From Trichoplax adhaerens (taxonomy: Eukaryota; Placozoa; Uniplacotomia; Trichoplacea; Trichoplacidae): 64,000 nucleotides of DNA. The position numbers and the translations under genes are program-made. How positions within the stretch are numbered: the first letter of the stretch is position 1; the number at the start of each line of letters is the position of its first letter. The stretch spans positions 926,301-990,300 of the forward strand of contig NW_002060959.1 of the NCBI RefSeq assembly GCF_000150275.1, given 5' to 3'. Below are positions 1 to 12,848 of this stretch, one piece after another. The notes below the pieces were generated by a model. That model was not told the DNA's origin. It did not search any database and saw only the letters and a list, made by a program, of their open reading frames with translations.

Positions 1-524
1 TGTTACAGTTTCAGTGCGTAATAGCCCATGTTAATGACTAAAGAATCATGTAGAGTATATGTTGTATAGCATAAACAAGAAAATTAATTATTGTAGTGTA
101 CTATAGATTAAATAATACCCTTTCGATGTTGATCATCTTCAGCGAAACACCCTTGAATTTTTATTGGATAGATAGAATAGATATCTTAGCTTGCTTACTT
201 GACTACGCGCAAAAAATAATTTTGCTATAAATGATGATCGATATAATACTGTATATATATATATTGGCAGGTACATACTAAAAACTTGCAAGATGTCCAA
301 ATTATTCAAAAAGTGAGATTTCCAGATGAATATTATAAGCAAGTAAGCTAAAATAGATTTGTTTAATGGCTGGATTACTCGGTTTTTTTACGCATTAATA
401 TCATCATCAAATGTGTATTATAGCAACTCACGCTAGTTATTACAACATCGAAATAAAACGTGTTGAAGCAACAACACTTTGAACTTGCAGTCTTTTAAGA
501 ATTCCATTTTTTTTGTTATTTAAG

Positions 525-2281
525 ACTACATGGACGAGGAAAGGCTATATGAGACTGAGATGGAAAATTGGCAATTTGTAGGTTTCTTACTTGCTAATTC
601 ATACATTAACTCACTGATACTTATCATTAAAATTGTAATTTTTTTAATATAACATCTTAATTAATGAATACTTGAAAATGTTAATGGTTGGTATTTCTTT
701 GATTTGGTATCTCTATAGAAATATAGACTTTGTCAATGTTCACCTATTTCATGATGCTAGCAATCTGACAGCATACGAGGAAGTAAGTTATTGCAGGAGT
801 TACTGAGTTGCTGCTATCTTTCATATAGTAATTACAATTCTACTTCTGTAACTGTCATTGCGCGATCGGGAATTATTCGTCATTTAAATATCATTTAATC
901 ATGGAAATTATCTACGTTATTGTTCTAGTCCCCTTCTACCTTTAGTTATAGTCGAAGGCGCGCCCTCGAACAGATATTAAACGGGTATTTTAAATCATGT
1001 CAGATACGAAATTTTAGCGTTACTCGATAATGACTAATTTCTTGTGTAACTATTTTAGATTTGAAAGTGATAATCTTCCGGATGCTCCTCTATTCATTTT
1101 CGGCGATTTCAATTTTAGACTTGATTTACGTTCCGTAGTTGACGTAAGCTAATTAATTAAAGCAAATGTTCACATGTTTGTTTAAATCGACGAAATTTAT
1201 TATATGATCTGTATCGTATTTAGATTTTATGTCCACCTGAGGAAGATCGCTACTCAAAGAAGAAAACGAAAGAAAAATTGGTATTTAGAGATGTTGATAA
1301 CAGTGATGAGGTATGAAAATTTGCGTTTGTGGTTATTTTTCACAGATAGTCAATGCTGTTATAGTTACATTAATATTACTTGATACAGGCTGTCCTTACC
1401 ATCGAAAAGAAAGTTTTTGATTATGGTGATCATAGTGTTTTTTATAAAAATAATGGAGAAAAGGTGAGCTGATAGTTGCAAGTACTAATTATTGCAGCGG
1501 AGCTTATCAATCATCTTTAATTAACATTGCGATCGTAGTTCGATGTCATTTCTTTAATACAATGCACCATAATGCATTGTAAATTATTATTCGCAGATGC
1601 GGGAATGTGATCGTGAAGCGGATTATTTCAAGGATAGACTATCAGAATGCCCTCGTAATTTTCCTCCAAGGTAATAGCTAACTTGTAATATTTTCTTAGC
1701 GTCCAAGCTGTAAGTGCAGTACTCAATATACATTTACTTTACCTCTTAAATTTACATTAATAGCTATCCTTATTGCGAGGATGTTGCTGCCGGTACGACA
1801 TATATGAAAACAAGGTTAGCGTCTTAAAAATGTTGTGTAAGTAATCGCTGACGGAGACTTGCTGCTAATGTCTGAAAATATTTCGGTACTCTTTAGATGT
1901 CCTGCATGGTGCGACAGGATACTCTTGAATAATGCCGCAGTACCCCTTGTAAAGGTTTGCATCATAAAATTAACTTTACTTCTTTTCTTTATTTAATCAG
2001 TGGCTCATGTAATTGGCTTGAATTATTTATTCTAGCATAACAGCAAGTCAACGTACACATATGATGTCATAGGTAAAGACGTTTGCATGGGCGATCATAA
2101 GGTAATTTACTTGATATTGTTTATACTTAATTTGGTATTATTACAATTTCGATGAGTAAATGGACACTCGCTCTATTGATCTATTTAGCCTGTCTGCCTT
2201 CACTTTAAGCTGCCCAGCGGTTGGCGAGATCCTAATAATGGTAGCAGCAACAACAACAGTAACCCAGGAGGTGAGATTTAA
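525..2281 (+). CDS. INPP5A: Inositol polyphosphate 5-phosphatase type I, 3' part
   Basis: Removes the 5-phosphate from soluble Ins(1,4,5)P3 and InsP4, ending calcium signalling. Exons read as 525-577, 719-782, 929-984, 1059-1143, 1224-1310, 1389-1463, 1597-1670, 1764-1814, 1897-1954, 2036-2101 and 2189 to the end; all phases join. Catalytic landmarks of the family are visible: VNVHLFHDASNL, FGDFNFRLD, RCPAWCDRIL and GDHKP. The N-terminal third is missing; its exons lie upstream of 525 or outside the window and I could not place them. After GDHKPVCLHF the last exon runs through an Asn/Ser-rich stretch to an in-frame stop at 2279-2281. A GT at 2271 could instead splice to an unseen exon. The vertebrate C-terminal prenylation box is not visible. 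Confidence 0.92.
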
Positions 2282-5200
2282 ATACTATTTATAGCTAACT
2301 CTGTCTGTATTTGTTACTTTACTGTAGTCAAATCAATTAGTTGTCGGTACAATTAATGCATTCAATGCCAAAATGTTATTTAGCAGCAATTTCTAACTAA
2401 TTTCGTTGAAGCAAGTATTTATTACTACTAGTAATGCATTAGCTTGAAAATCTCGTAATATTTAATGCTTCTAGCATGTCTTATAACCGTCTAACTTCAT
2501 GCTCCACACAACCCTTCAATTGGTAATTGCTTTCATTCTTTCTTTTTAACTAATCGCTTGCAGACAGTTAAAGCTACTGCTATAACACTCTATAGTCTAC
2601 TTGACTTCCTAGTTTGGTCGCCCATCAATCGTTTAAACTGTCTAGCAATGCATCTTGCAACTATAAGGCTGCTATAACATCAAGTAGTATACGCTAATAG
2701 GCTACCTGCAACGCTAACTATGGTCAACAATCGATTATTGACCATTGCGTTTCTTATTGAATGTTAATGGTTTCTTCATCTTCTTCCCAATTGGTATACG
2801 TGCCCACACTAGTTGCTATAGTAGCTTAGATTAGTCCGTGTAATAATATTTTTACTTACTATTTTATTTTTTGTACACGAGCTAAACTAACATCATTCGT
2901 GGCAATAAGTTATTTCTGCAATGGTAGCACGCGAAATCGTTTTAAATTCTTCTGTAATAAACCTGTCGCAGACTGCACATATGCATATAAATAGATAGGA
3001 GGCCTTCTACGAAATTCTAAAAATTTTAATTAGTTAAGATTAGATTCGGATCACTTATTTAAATTTTACTGAACTCGACGATTAGCAGATCTTAGCTAAA
3101 TTTAGAAATGTAAATAGATATAGATGAGAAATTCGGTCATCCTAAAACAATTTGCTAAAATTGTTAATGGTATTTATGTAATCTGTCGATTAATTTATCA
3201 TGCTTGTTTCTAATTAATGATATTCTACATATATTAAAATTCTATAGCATACGTTTAAGATTTTAACTATATTCCTTTAGAGTGATTTATAAAATTTTCG
3301 CCCAAAGATGGTTTACTTATTACGTTAATAGTAATCTACGTAGATATAAAGTTTTGAATATCTTTATTGCGTTAAATTTTTAATAATTACATTATCGATG
3401 AACATGTGTGATTTAAATGTAACATTTCTGATTTTTGGTAGCGTAGGTATTTAAAGTAATACTATTGAATGATATGGCATTAAAGTCTCTTATAAAATTG
3501 TAGCTTTTGTTGGATTTGACCAATCTCTGACTTCTTACTTAATGACCTATTAAATGTCCTCCCTTATTGTATGTAGTAGCTTACGCTAACTAGAGCATCA
3601 TATGCTAAGACAGTTACCCCTTCTAATCTTACTGCATTACAGTTTCATTAATGATTACTGAGCCACCCAGCCCTAAGGATTCCTACAATGTATGTATTAA
3701 CCTGCTGATTTTTTCTATCGTACATTCACGTAGTATTGGCAGATGGTGATAATGAATGCTTAAACTGTTGTGTAATCTCATAATGGATCGGCGTATATTT
3801 GGACTGCAACTCGGTCTTGTTAACGATATAAGTGCAGATAGCATCAATTGCAATTGCCCACCTTGAAATTAATTCATTTCGACATTTAAAAGTTGATCTT
3901 CCATGTACTCGAATTTAACTGGTATGATGCTAGGACGGGAGCCGATATCGTTAACTCACACCTCGAAATTATGGAAAAGGTGTAGAGGATGTTGCCGTGG
4001 TACCCTTGATCTAGATAAATTTGTATTGTTTTTGACTATAAATTTAAAAATTAACAACAGCATTGAGCGATTTGAATTTGCGCTGAATTGATCTACCTTT
4101 CTAAGAAGACAATACAACTGGTTCTTGATTGTAAATGATTTGGTATTGATTTTATATTACTTAAAAATTGTAACACATTAGTGCTGTTATTTTTAATAGT
4201 CTGACAATTGCTTTTCATTCATGAAATAGAACGTTCGACCGTAAGCTATTTTACAACGAGACTAATTAACTATCAAGAATACTTATATATTATAAATCAT
4301 TCAACTTTTATATGTGAAATGAATATTTGATATACAGTTATTGATAATGAATGTTGTAAAATAATACAAATTAACCATAACTATTTCCAAGGTAAGAGAC
4401 AATATTGTCATACGTAATTAACATTATTGCTAGTCTTTTATGATGTAGATTATAAAGGCACTGTTTTATTTCATTACAATGTTTTTGTGCATGAAGAGGT
4501 GCAATGTTTACAGAATTCAAAAATGTATGCCATGATGAATTATTAGCTAAGTTACTCTAAGACACATTGCCTCGTTCAAACTTAGGATTAATATGAATTG
4601 TGTCACAAATTGCAGAGGTCATATTGATCGCTTTTACTATAATTATTTGCAAAAAAAATTAACATTTGTCTTTCACTGTTTTCTCGATTCTCTGCATAAT
4701 TACATTTTTTTGTTTAACTGTTTGTATTCAGCAGTACAGGTTTTATCTAAGTTCAAATTTTTTAGTTCTATTTTTTATCAGTATTCTTCCGTAGAGTTAT
4801 AAGAAAAACAAATTTCAATTGTAGGAATTTTCTATGTTGTGACTCCTGAGATTATACTGGAGTTAATTTGTATTTTACCAAAAATAAGGCATGGTGTATG
4901 GGAAAAGAACCTGCGTCGTTATTGATATACGCGTAGGTCACTGAGTGTTTAACTGATTGCTTTTTCCTCACATAGTTATCAATCACGAAATTGTTTCACT
5001 TTTGCATCTTTTTTAAATTTCAAATTACCGAAAGAAGAAAATTCTTTATATAATGGTATTAAACAATCTCAAATTACCTGATGAAATTTTTCTGTTGTTT
5101 TAATATTTCCATTTCAATCCTAAAACGAATATTTCAATATTATTTGGCAACACTTTTAGTATTGCATATTTGTATGTATTAATGTGAAGATAGAGAAAAT

Positions 5201-6621
5201 TCTAAGTCAATAAACGCTACGTGTGACATGGACTCCTACCAGGGGTCGTACGCACACCATCGATGAAACAATAATTGTGCTTATGATGATAATCTATATT
5301 GTACGATCTACTTGATAGTATCAATAAATACTGAAATTGTTTTAATTTTTACTTGACTGTGAATTGAACTACAACAGATAAATTAGAATGTCTTTTTCTA
5401 TTATACTCTTATACCAGACTGAAATGGTAGCCTTTCCACTAAATACCATCTATGTGCGGTGGCAATCACATTCAATAACAGTACTGTATATCCGTAGGTA
5501 TACATTTTACTAATCCACAAAGTAGCCTTTATGGTTGCTTTGCTTCAGATGAAATGGAAAAATGTTAGAACTCAAGGAAAAACTAGGAATTGTGGCTTTG
5601 CAGCTGAATACTTTAGTTGAAGTAATGTAAATGGACAGCTTCGGTTTGGTCTCTTGTTCTATAGCTTTATACTAACAGCTACGCACGTACAATGACTTCA
5701 AACAAGCGAAAAAGTATCGAATAATTACTATCCAGTTTAACGGAAGCCGTAATGCTGTGAATATCAAGATATAATGTGCTTAAGTATTTTCAACGCAGGA
5801 TGAACATAACATACATGTATATATGCGTTTTTATGCAGATTCCTATTATTACGTTTACTGTAATTAAATGAATAAGAGTAACCTCGGCGTTTACATAACT
5901 GCTAGTAAAAGGCGAGTTATGATATTGAAATTTTTGAAAATATCTAGCACAGAAATTACAGTAAACCAAATTAACCCATATTTAAGATTAAATGGCAATT
6001 GCAACTATGATTACAGTCGCAGGCCGTTTATTATATAGACAATATTTTACAATTGACTTTATACCTATATAAGTTGTAAAAGCACCGATAATATAGAATT
6101 TAAATTTTACCGAATTATACTTATAGCACAAACGCACTGTAAACTTGCATGATAGAAGTGCACCAATGAAATCAACCAGGTATCAGGCAGTGGAAGTGCA
6201 ATTAACATTTGCACTTCGTAAAACACCTATGCTATAACATCCACTATCATCAATAAAATTAAATATATGCAACAACAAGTACAATGTCAATATCTTTCAC
6301 GTATGCAGATTGCAATAACGTTTCATAAAATCATATACAGTACAAAGCATTTCATAAATGATCTTATTTATCGATTTAATAATTTCTTCGATTACTGTGT
6401 ATTTCTGTAATATTCTACCATAATTTGGCTAGCATACTAAATAATGTAACCTTCAATATGTTAGCGTTCGTTATAGATGAATATGTAATGATAACATAAA
6501 CTACCTTTGTTAGCATAAAAATAAAAATCTGACTGTTCATTTTCATTAAAGATTCGTAAAATGTACTGATAAATAATATAACCGTGCGTACGCGTATCGT
6601 TAGATCATTATAATTATACTA
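2282..6621. other. Intergenic stretch between convergent INPP5A and STX18
   Basis: About 4.3 kb of AT-rich sequence with frequent stops in all frames. The open frames at 3903-4091 and 4593-4802 are short and low-complexity and resemble no family I know. It probably contains the 3' untranslated regions of both neighbours. I see no RNA gene or mobile element. Confidence 0.6.
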
Positions 6622-9600
6622 TTAACTAAACCAGTCAAGTAAAATTAGAGACAATGAGCACATCATTAAAAATAGCAAGATCCATACACGAAAACCAGCA
6701 TTATTTTTGATTGCCTGTAAAGAAATAATAGCAATTAGGTCAGTAAACAATGCAAAAAAGGGCAATTCCAACTGTTTAGAAATGATTATCGTATAGTGTA
6801 TGCTTACTAAAAGATGGTGTACATATTTAAGATTTTAATAAAAAATAAAAAATAATGCTATTACATATTCTGCTTATTCTGTAATACGTACTAATAATTA
6901 ATACTACAACTTGATTGTCTAATGGCATTATGCAGTACGCTCATGTAAAAAGTTTTAAAATAATTTTGCAAATGGTAATCGTGATATATGTATACGACTA
7001 AGGAATAGTTAACGCATGCTTGTCAAAAGTATTCCTGTCGATAATCCACAGTACAGTCTATTTAGTCTAAATCTATAGGATTTGTCGCTTTTACATTACA
7101 CTTTTACGATAAGAATACTATCGATAACAATAACCTCTCGAATCTCTTCATTGCCTTCTTTGATATTTTCCGTTGTATCCACCATTTTATCGGAAATATT
7201 TTCAATTTGTTTGCTCTAAAAATATTAGTGAATGCATAATGAAATTAAATTTTCGTTAAGAAATAACATTTGATCAGTATATCAACATTGATCGAGTGCA
7301 ATAGTAACCTGTTCCAAAGTTTTCTCAGCAAATAAATTTTGTAACTTTGATATCTCAACTACACTTTCCTCAACTCTCCTAAAGGTCATTTCACGAATAA
7401 GTTAATTTAAAGCGACAATAATACACTATTTGCCTGAAACAAATGGATAGGCATAGCGATTAACCTTATTTCGTCGACCATTGAGCCCATTTCTTCGAAT
7501 ATTCTCTTATTTTCTTCCATTAACTGAAAGTGTAATAACAGCTAGTGTCATTTAATCCTTGAGCTAACATTATTGAAATTAATCACCCCAAAATTTATAC
7601 CTGAATCCTTTCTGCATCATTTAATTCTTCGTCAGAATCTTCGTCTGGATGCAGCGATTCAACTTTGATTTTATATCGCAGAAAAAAGCAGAATGGTATT
7701 GTAGATCAAACCATATAAAAAATGCAAGCAAAATTTATAATAGCAATAAATCTAGCTATAATTCTCACAATCAGTTTTTAATTGGGCAATGTGTTCTGTG
7801 TTCCTTTGCGAATCCACACCTAGTCGTCCTCTATTTCAATGTAAGCACAGATTTTAAGAGAGAATTGTGTTCACTAATTTATAACTTGATATATAGGCAA
7901 TAGATTAGCCGAGATTCAATAAATTTTCTTCTAAATTAAGAAACTTACAATTTCTTTTTATCTCCAAGGCGTTGTGTTCTGGTATTTTTCAAATCATTAA
8001 AATTTTTCGACACATCTATATTAATAGAGTAAGGGTGTATTTCAGTTTATTAGAATATATCAACATACCAGAAGTGCAATTGTGATTACTATAGGGTAGA
8101 TTAATAGTAATACCTTTAAAATATTTTTCAACCAATGCTAACACATTTTGACGGTGCATGGAATTTTGGGCATCGAGTTTATTTTGATTGACTGTAGGTT
8201 ATAGGCATATAACAGCATCGTCAATCATCATACAAGTATTTTAATATGGTAAAATATTTAAAACATTGAGCTTGTTTATAACATTTTAGCGACTTTGGTG
8301 TAAAGTACGTTCAAGATGTCATGGTTCAATATTCAATGTATTAACCAACAATTATTATTATCTTCAATGGCTACAGGTGTATTAGTTATCGTACGTACCT
8401 TCTGATCGAAGTAAGGTGATACTATTACTGCAATTAATCATTAATTTTTGTGTTTCAGCAACAACATGATCAAATTTGTGGTCATGATAAGACGATGAAT
8501 CCGTAACCAGTTGGCTATAATGACAATCGAAGTCAAGAAAAAAGATTAAAAACTTAAGAATCAACATCAATCCTCTATACAACTCCTTACAATATATACA
8601 TATGCGTTTACAAAGCTGTTACTCAAACTGGAATGCTCTAATAAAAGGATTTCTCAGCATGCAGTTGCACTATTTAGTATTAACTCTCAAGTTGGATGGT
8701 TTTTGACTGAGAATCAACATAACCAATTATTCTTGTAAACACCCTCAACACGAAAAATCAGCTAGATAGCATGATTTATTCGATACATTCATTCTCCACG
8801 GTCTGTCTATCATCATGTAATACTAATAAGTTAACATGATCACGCATTGGACACTATTTCCATGCTGTTACTTATTTATCATTCCCTTTACACGATAACG
8901 ACAAGAGAGTAATGATTAATTAGAAGTATCATTACGGGATTCAATCCTGACTGAGGCTAAAGCTATTCCTAACCGATTACAGTATACCGTTCATCCTTTC
9001 AATTACTACCAATTTGATCAGCATTTATCTACAGTGTCCTTTCTAATTTATATTGGAAGAATAATCATTACATCACTTTCAAATTACAATATTTTTATGA
9101 TTTGCTAAATGTTTCATTTAGTAATCGTGCTACTTAAATATTATCGTTTAATGCAAGGAATCAATCTAGCGAATAAGTCTACCGTACTATCGAAGAGAAG
9201 GAATATCGAAAGCGTTCTCACCTTGACATACTTAGGAATTCAGTTTTATAATTAGCCAAAAAGTCGCTTAATTTCGATATATTAGCAATCTAAAAGCAAG
9301 CATAATCGTTGAGTAAGATGATTTACAATATGTCACGATTGCTATCAAGATACTGGAAGATCACTCTCTCTAATTACGATTCAATTCTAGACTGAATCAT
9401 AGTGAATTCAAGATCCACACACAGACAAAAAAGAAATATTAGATCCAATCCATTATATCATTCTAAATAGATTGAACACCATAATTATCACATCGTAAGT
9501 GATCGCTCCATCAGCGTTGCATCAATAAGGCACTCCATCGAGCAAAATTTTTTGATCATCAACACGTCCACTAATTTACTGGTTGCAATGCCATTTCAAC

Positions 9601-10056
9601 CATCCTTTACACTTTCAATAAGTTACTAATTACAATAGAGCTTTCAGCTATCATCCAAGCTCCAGTTGAACACGAATAAATAATATTCAAGAAGTAGCGT
9701 AGCGTAATACAGGCTCATCTGTTAGATGCTTCAATTTATTTTCAATAATTAGGATTTAATGGATCATCTTATTCCTACCCTAGTTTACTATACCATGTAC
9801 ATATACTATAATTATCGTTTGATGGTAAGGACAAAATCGAATAATAATTTGGCATGGATCACAAGGTGTCCAAATAATCTAGAGTGGATGTCAAAGATGC
9901 GATGAAACTCACCAAGCCTTTAGCTCGTTTCGAAAATTCACAAATTTTCTTCTCTCTTGGCAAGATATTCCTGGAATAGTCACCTTCCAGGCCTAACGCT
10001 TTACTTCGTATTCGAGCAGTCTTGACACTGGCGTGGAATAACTGCGTTAAATCCAT
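6622..10056 (-). CDS. STX18: Syntaxin-18, ER SNARE
   Basis: Tail-anchored Qa-SNARE of the ER, acting in Golgi-to-ER retrograde fusion. Exons on the minus strand: 10056-9913 (or to 9863), 8552-8399 (or from 8514), 8191-8114, 8015-7949, a proposed 11-nt exon 7830-7820, 7662-7601, 7523-7465, 7378-7309, 7215-7135 and 6714-6622. The N-terminus ([13 protein letters not shown]) matches the syntaxin-18 N-terminal domain. The C-terminal exons carry the SNARE helix ([13 protein letters not shown], then [14 protein letters not shown]). The last exon has [10 protein letters not shown] followed by a hydrophobic anchor ending LLDWFS, very close to vertebrate STX18. The frame between 7949 and 7662 joins only if about 2 mod 3 extra bases are included. 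Product is roughly 272-276 aa, shorter than the vertebrate protein (about 335) mainly in the linker. Confidence 0.92.
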
Positions 10057-10887
10057 TGCTGATCGCTACTTGACAGGCCAATGTTGACAAAATTCTTTAC
10101 GCTTCCAACCAAGGCTGCAAAGATCAGCTATGGCTGTTCTAGAGCTATTTGGATATGCAGTATTTGCCGTCAAAGTTGCCAAGGTTTCTTTTTGATACTG
10201 TACATACTATACTGTTTGAAAATAGTCATTCATGACTATACGGTAGAGTCAATTCGATAGACTGATTGGGCATAATCTAGCGGTGTCAGCATCTGGAACT
10301 GGTAGAAAAAATCGATGGTAGTAATGATACTTAAACACTCTCTTGTAATATACTATATACTATGGATATGAGATGAAAGAAGTGGAAATAATCATCTATA
10401 GTAGTAATTTAATATGGCTGCTAGCTTTTTCGTCCTTGTTGCAGACGATTAATTCGCTCTATCTCTTGTCACTAAGGTATTTTACACGAGTGATTAATAG
10501 CACTAACTGCTGATAGCTATTCATTTCCCTATAGCGATTTGAAACGAAAGTTGTGCACATCCCAATTGAACTAGAATCTCCACCATCACTTCTAGCATCC
10601 AACAGTAATATACATTTATTATACAGTAGGCCAGTGCTAGTCCTGTACGGCACTGTAGCATGGTTACTATGGTACAAGACTAAGAGAACATCGCTATCGT
10701 CTATCCTTGACTACAGCCAGCTCTCATATTGACTCAAGTCAATAATGTACTTTGTGTCCAAATGACATACTTAAGCCACTACACGATGCTATTTAGCTTG
10801 AGTATTTTCCGCAAGGCCACAGGCGAGTTGGCCAAGTACTAAATCATAACTTGCGTGCATCTACTCTTAATTACTTGCAACGCCGGC
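10057..10887. promoter_or_regulatory. Divergent promoter interval STX18 / NOP16
   Basis: About 830 bases separate the start codons of the minus-strand STX18 and plus-strand NOP16, so both promoters should lie here. No canonical motif stands out. The open frame at 10459-10677 on the minus strand has no recognisable content. Confidence 0.45.
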
Positions 10888-12848
10888 ATGGCTGGAGTCC
10901 GTAGGAAGAAGACACAACGTAACAAACGCCCCAATTCAACGGCACCTGGACGTGTATTAAAACGGAAAGCAGCTAAAGTGACGATCAGCAAGTAAATAGC
11001 AATAGCTTTCACTTCTCCTAATTGCTAGTGAGATTGCTACTTGTATATGCACCTCTGCTACTCTACTGTTGAAGAAGCTGTAGTTAGGATTAAACCCATG
11101 CATAGCTAAACTCTGTACAGTATATTGCATGCAGTTCTCTCTTTGCTAGTTTATTTCGCATATACTTCAAGTTCTAGTACGACTTGAAGTCCAAACTTTT
11201 TTTAAAAATACATGCTGTCAAAGGATGAGCGTTCTTGCTCGATTTCAAAGTTAGTTTGCAGCACGTTGTTCGATTCAAGCCTGTACAGTATTCAAAACTA
11301 CTATAGCACCACAATTGGAGCAAGCTTGTTATGGACGAGTATAGTATCTTGTAGTTACCTTTGCCAATTGAACTAAGTATCTCTTCTATATTGATTAGCA
11401 ATACGATCAAGAAAAATTGGAATAAGAAGAAAACATTACGGGAAAATTTTTCAAGCATTGGATTAGCTATAAACTCCAACAAAGCAATTAAAATTCGAGT
11501 ATGTATTTAGACACGATCATCGTAGATGCAATAGCGACGGCGATAATACAGTAATTGCATCGCGAAGAGATTGAAAAATTGTTCTTCAAATACAGTAATA
11601 GCATCACGAAGAGATTGAAAAAATTATTCTTCAATATCTCTTAGCACTATCTTTTAATTCTGGCTACGTAGTTTCATCTTGAGAGTGCACTTAGGTACAG
11701 TAAAACTCAATGATCCATGTTTTGATAGAAAAATATCTTGTACGATAGATGTCTTAGCACCACTGTACGTACCTTCGAATTCGTGCTAGTTTCACCTTTA
11801 AAATGCATCTATGTAAAACTTAATAACCCATGTTTTGATCGTAGAATACATAGTTCTTATATATACGAGAAAGCGTAAGCCTTCGCACTACCTTCCAATT
11901 CTTACTAGTAGTACCTTGAAAGTGCATCGATGTAAAACTTAATAACTCATGTTTGATCGAAAAATACGTAGTTCTTATGTACTGTATACGAGTATACGTA
12001 TGCCTTCGCACTACCTTCCAATTCTTACTAGTAGTACCTTGAAAGTGCATCGATGTAAAACTTAATAACCCATCATTTGATCTAAAATACGTAATTCTTA
12101 TGTATACGAGTACGTGTATGCCATCGCACTACCTTCCAATTCTTACTAGTAGTACCTTGAAAGTACATCGATGTAAAACTCAATGACTGATTTTTGATTG
12201 GAAAATAGTTCTTAAGTATATGCACTCTCTTTTAATTCTGAATGGTTGCACCTTTAAAGTACGTGTATGTAAAGTTCTATAACCCGTGCTTTATTTAAGG
12301 ATGTAACAGAGCGAATGGAAGTAGATCAACCAGCTAATCCATCTAAGCCAACAACCAAAGTTGTTCAAGGTTAGATGCGCTGGGATTAATATATAATCTT
12401 GACTGAAATGATTGTAATTTTATATATATATATATATATATTATTACTACGAAAGCGTGGTAGGCATTTTCAGCTAGTCAACTCCTAAAGTAAGTTACTA
12501 ATTTGAATATTTCAACTGCTGACATTAGAATTAGAAATGATTGCAAGCCAAGGAAGCCAAACGACAAGGAGACACATCGCACCTGGTGAAGTAAAATTCT
12601 TAAAGGACCTAATGGATAGCCATGGTGAAAATTATGAGGTCAGTCGAATAGAGCTGGTATATCATTTTTTGGTAGACGGTGCTAGAGGTCTGCAAGTTGT
12701 AGTTGATATTTTGAAACAAATAATTCTTAAATTTTGAAAGGCTATGGCTCGGGACAAGAGAAATTGCTATCAACAGACTGCTAAACAATTGGAAAGAAAG
12801 TGTAAAAATTTAATGAAAGCAGTATCTGATGGAATTATTAAAATGTAA
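10888..12848 (+). CDS. NOP16: Nucleolar protein 16
   Basis: Small basic nucleolar factor for 60S ribosomal subunit assembly. Five exons join in frame: 10888-10991, 11399-11498, 12300-12369, 12529-12638 and 12741-12848, giving 163 aa (vertebrate NOP16 is about 178). The N-terminus is Arg/Lys-rich (MAGVRRKKTQRNKR). Exon 2 has NWNKKKTLRENFSSIGLA, matching the family segment with W and NLAEMGLA. Exon 3 has RMEVDQ, like the family KAMEVD motif. Exons 4-5 have LKDLMDSHGENYE then AMARDKRNCYQQT, equivalent to the conserved NHGEDYKAMARD block. The first ATG of the open frame was taken as the start. Intron 2 is 801 bases and filled with tandem repeats (separate entries). Confidence 0.88.
11548..11634. 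repeat. Two-copy 43-bp tandem repeat in NOP16 intron 2
   Basis: The segment beginning CAGTAATTGCATCGCGAAGA at about 11549 recurs 43 bases later with few changes (CAGTAATAGCATCACGAAGA), followed in both by a GATTGAAAAA run. Confidence 0.8.
11690..12285. repeat. Tandem repeat of about 118 bp in NOP16 intron 2
   Basis: About five diverged units. The marker GTAAAACT recurs at 11700, 11813, 11932, 12055 and 12173, with a decayed copy at 12269, giving spacings of 113, 119, 123, 118 and 96. Each unit carries a CTTCCAATTC-like block and CTTGAAAGTGCATC. The minus-strand open frame at 11820-12050 is a by-product of the repeat. Confidence 0.85.
12419..12442. repeat. TA dinucleotide microsatellite
   Basis: An uninterrupted TA run in NOP16 intron 3. 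Confidence 0.9.

Noticed and set aside
139-342. Minus-strand 67-codon frame at the left edge
   Set aside because: Low-complexity, no family signature, and it lies where INPP5A introns are expected.
3903-4802. Two short plus-strand frames
   Set aside because: Typical chance frames in AT-rich DNA, with no recognisable motif or splice context.
8925-8965. tRNA-like B-box (GGGATTCAATCC)
   Set aside because: No matching A-box or cloverleaf stems could be formed around it, and it lies in an STX18 intron.
11820-12050. Minus-strand frame with an internal 26-residue repeat
   Set aside because: It is a translation of the 118-bp tandem repeat inside a NOP16 intron.
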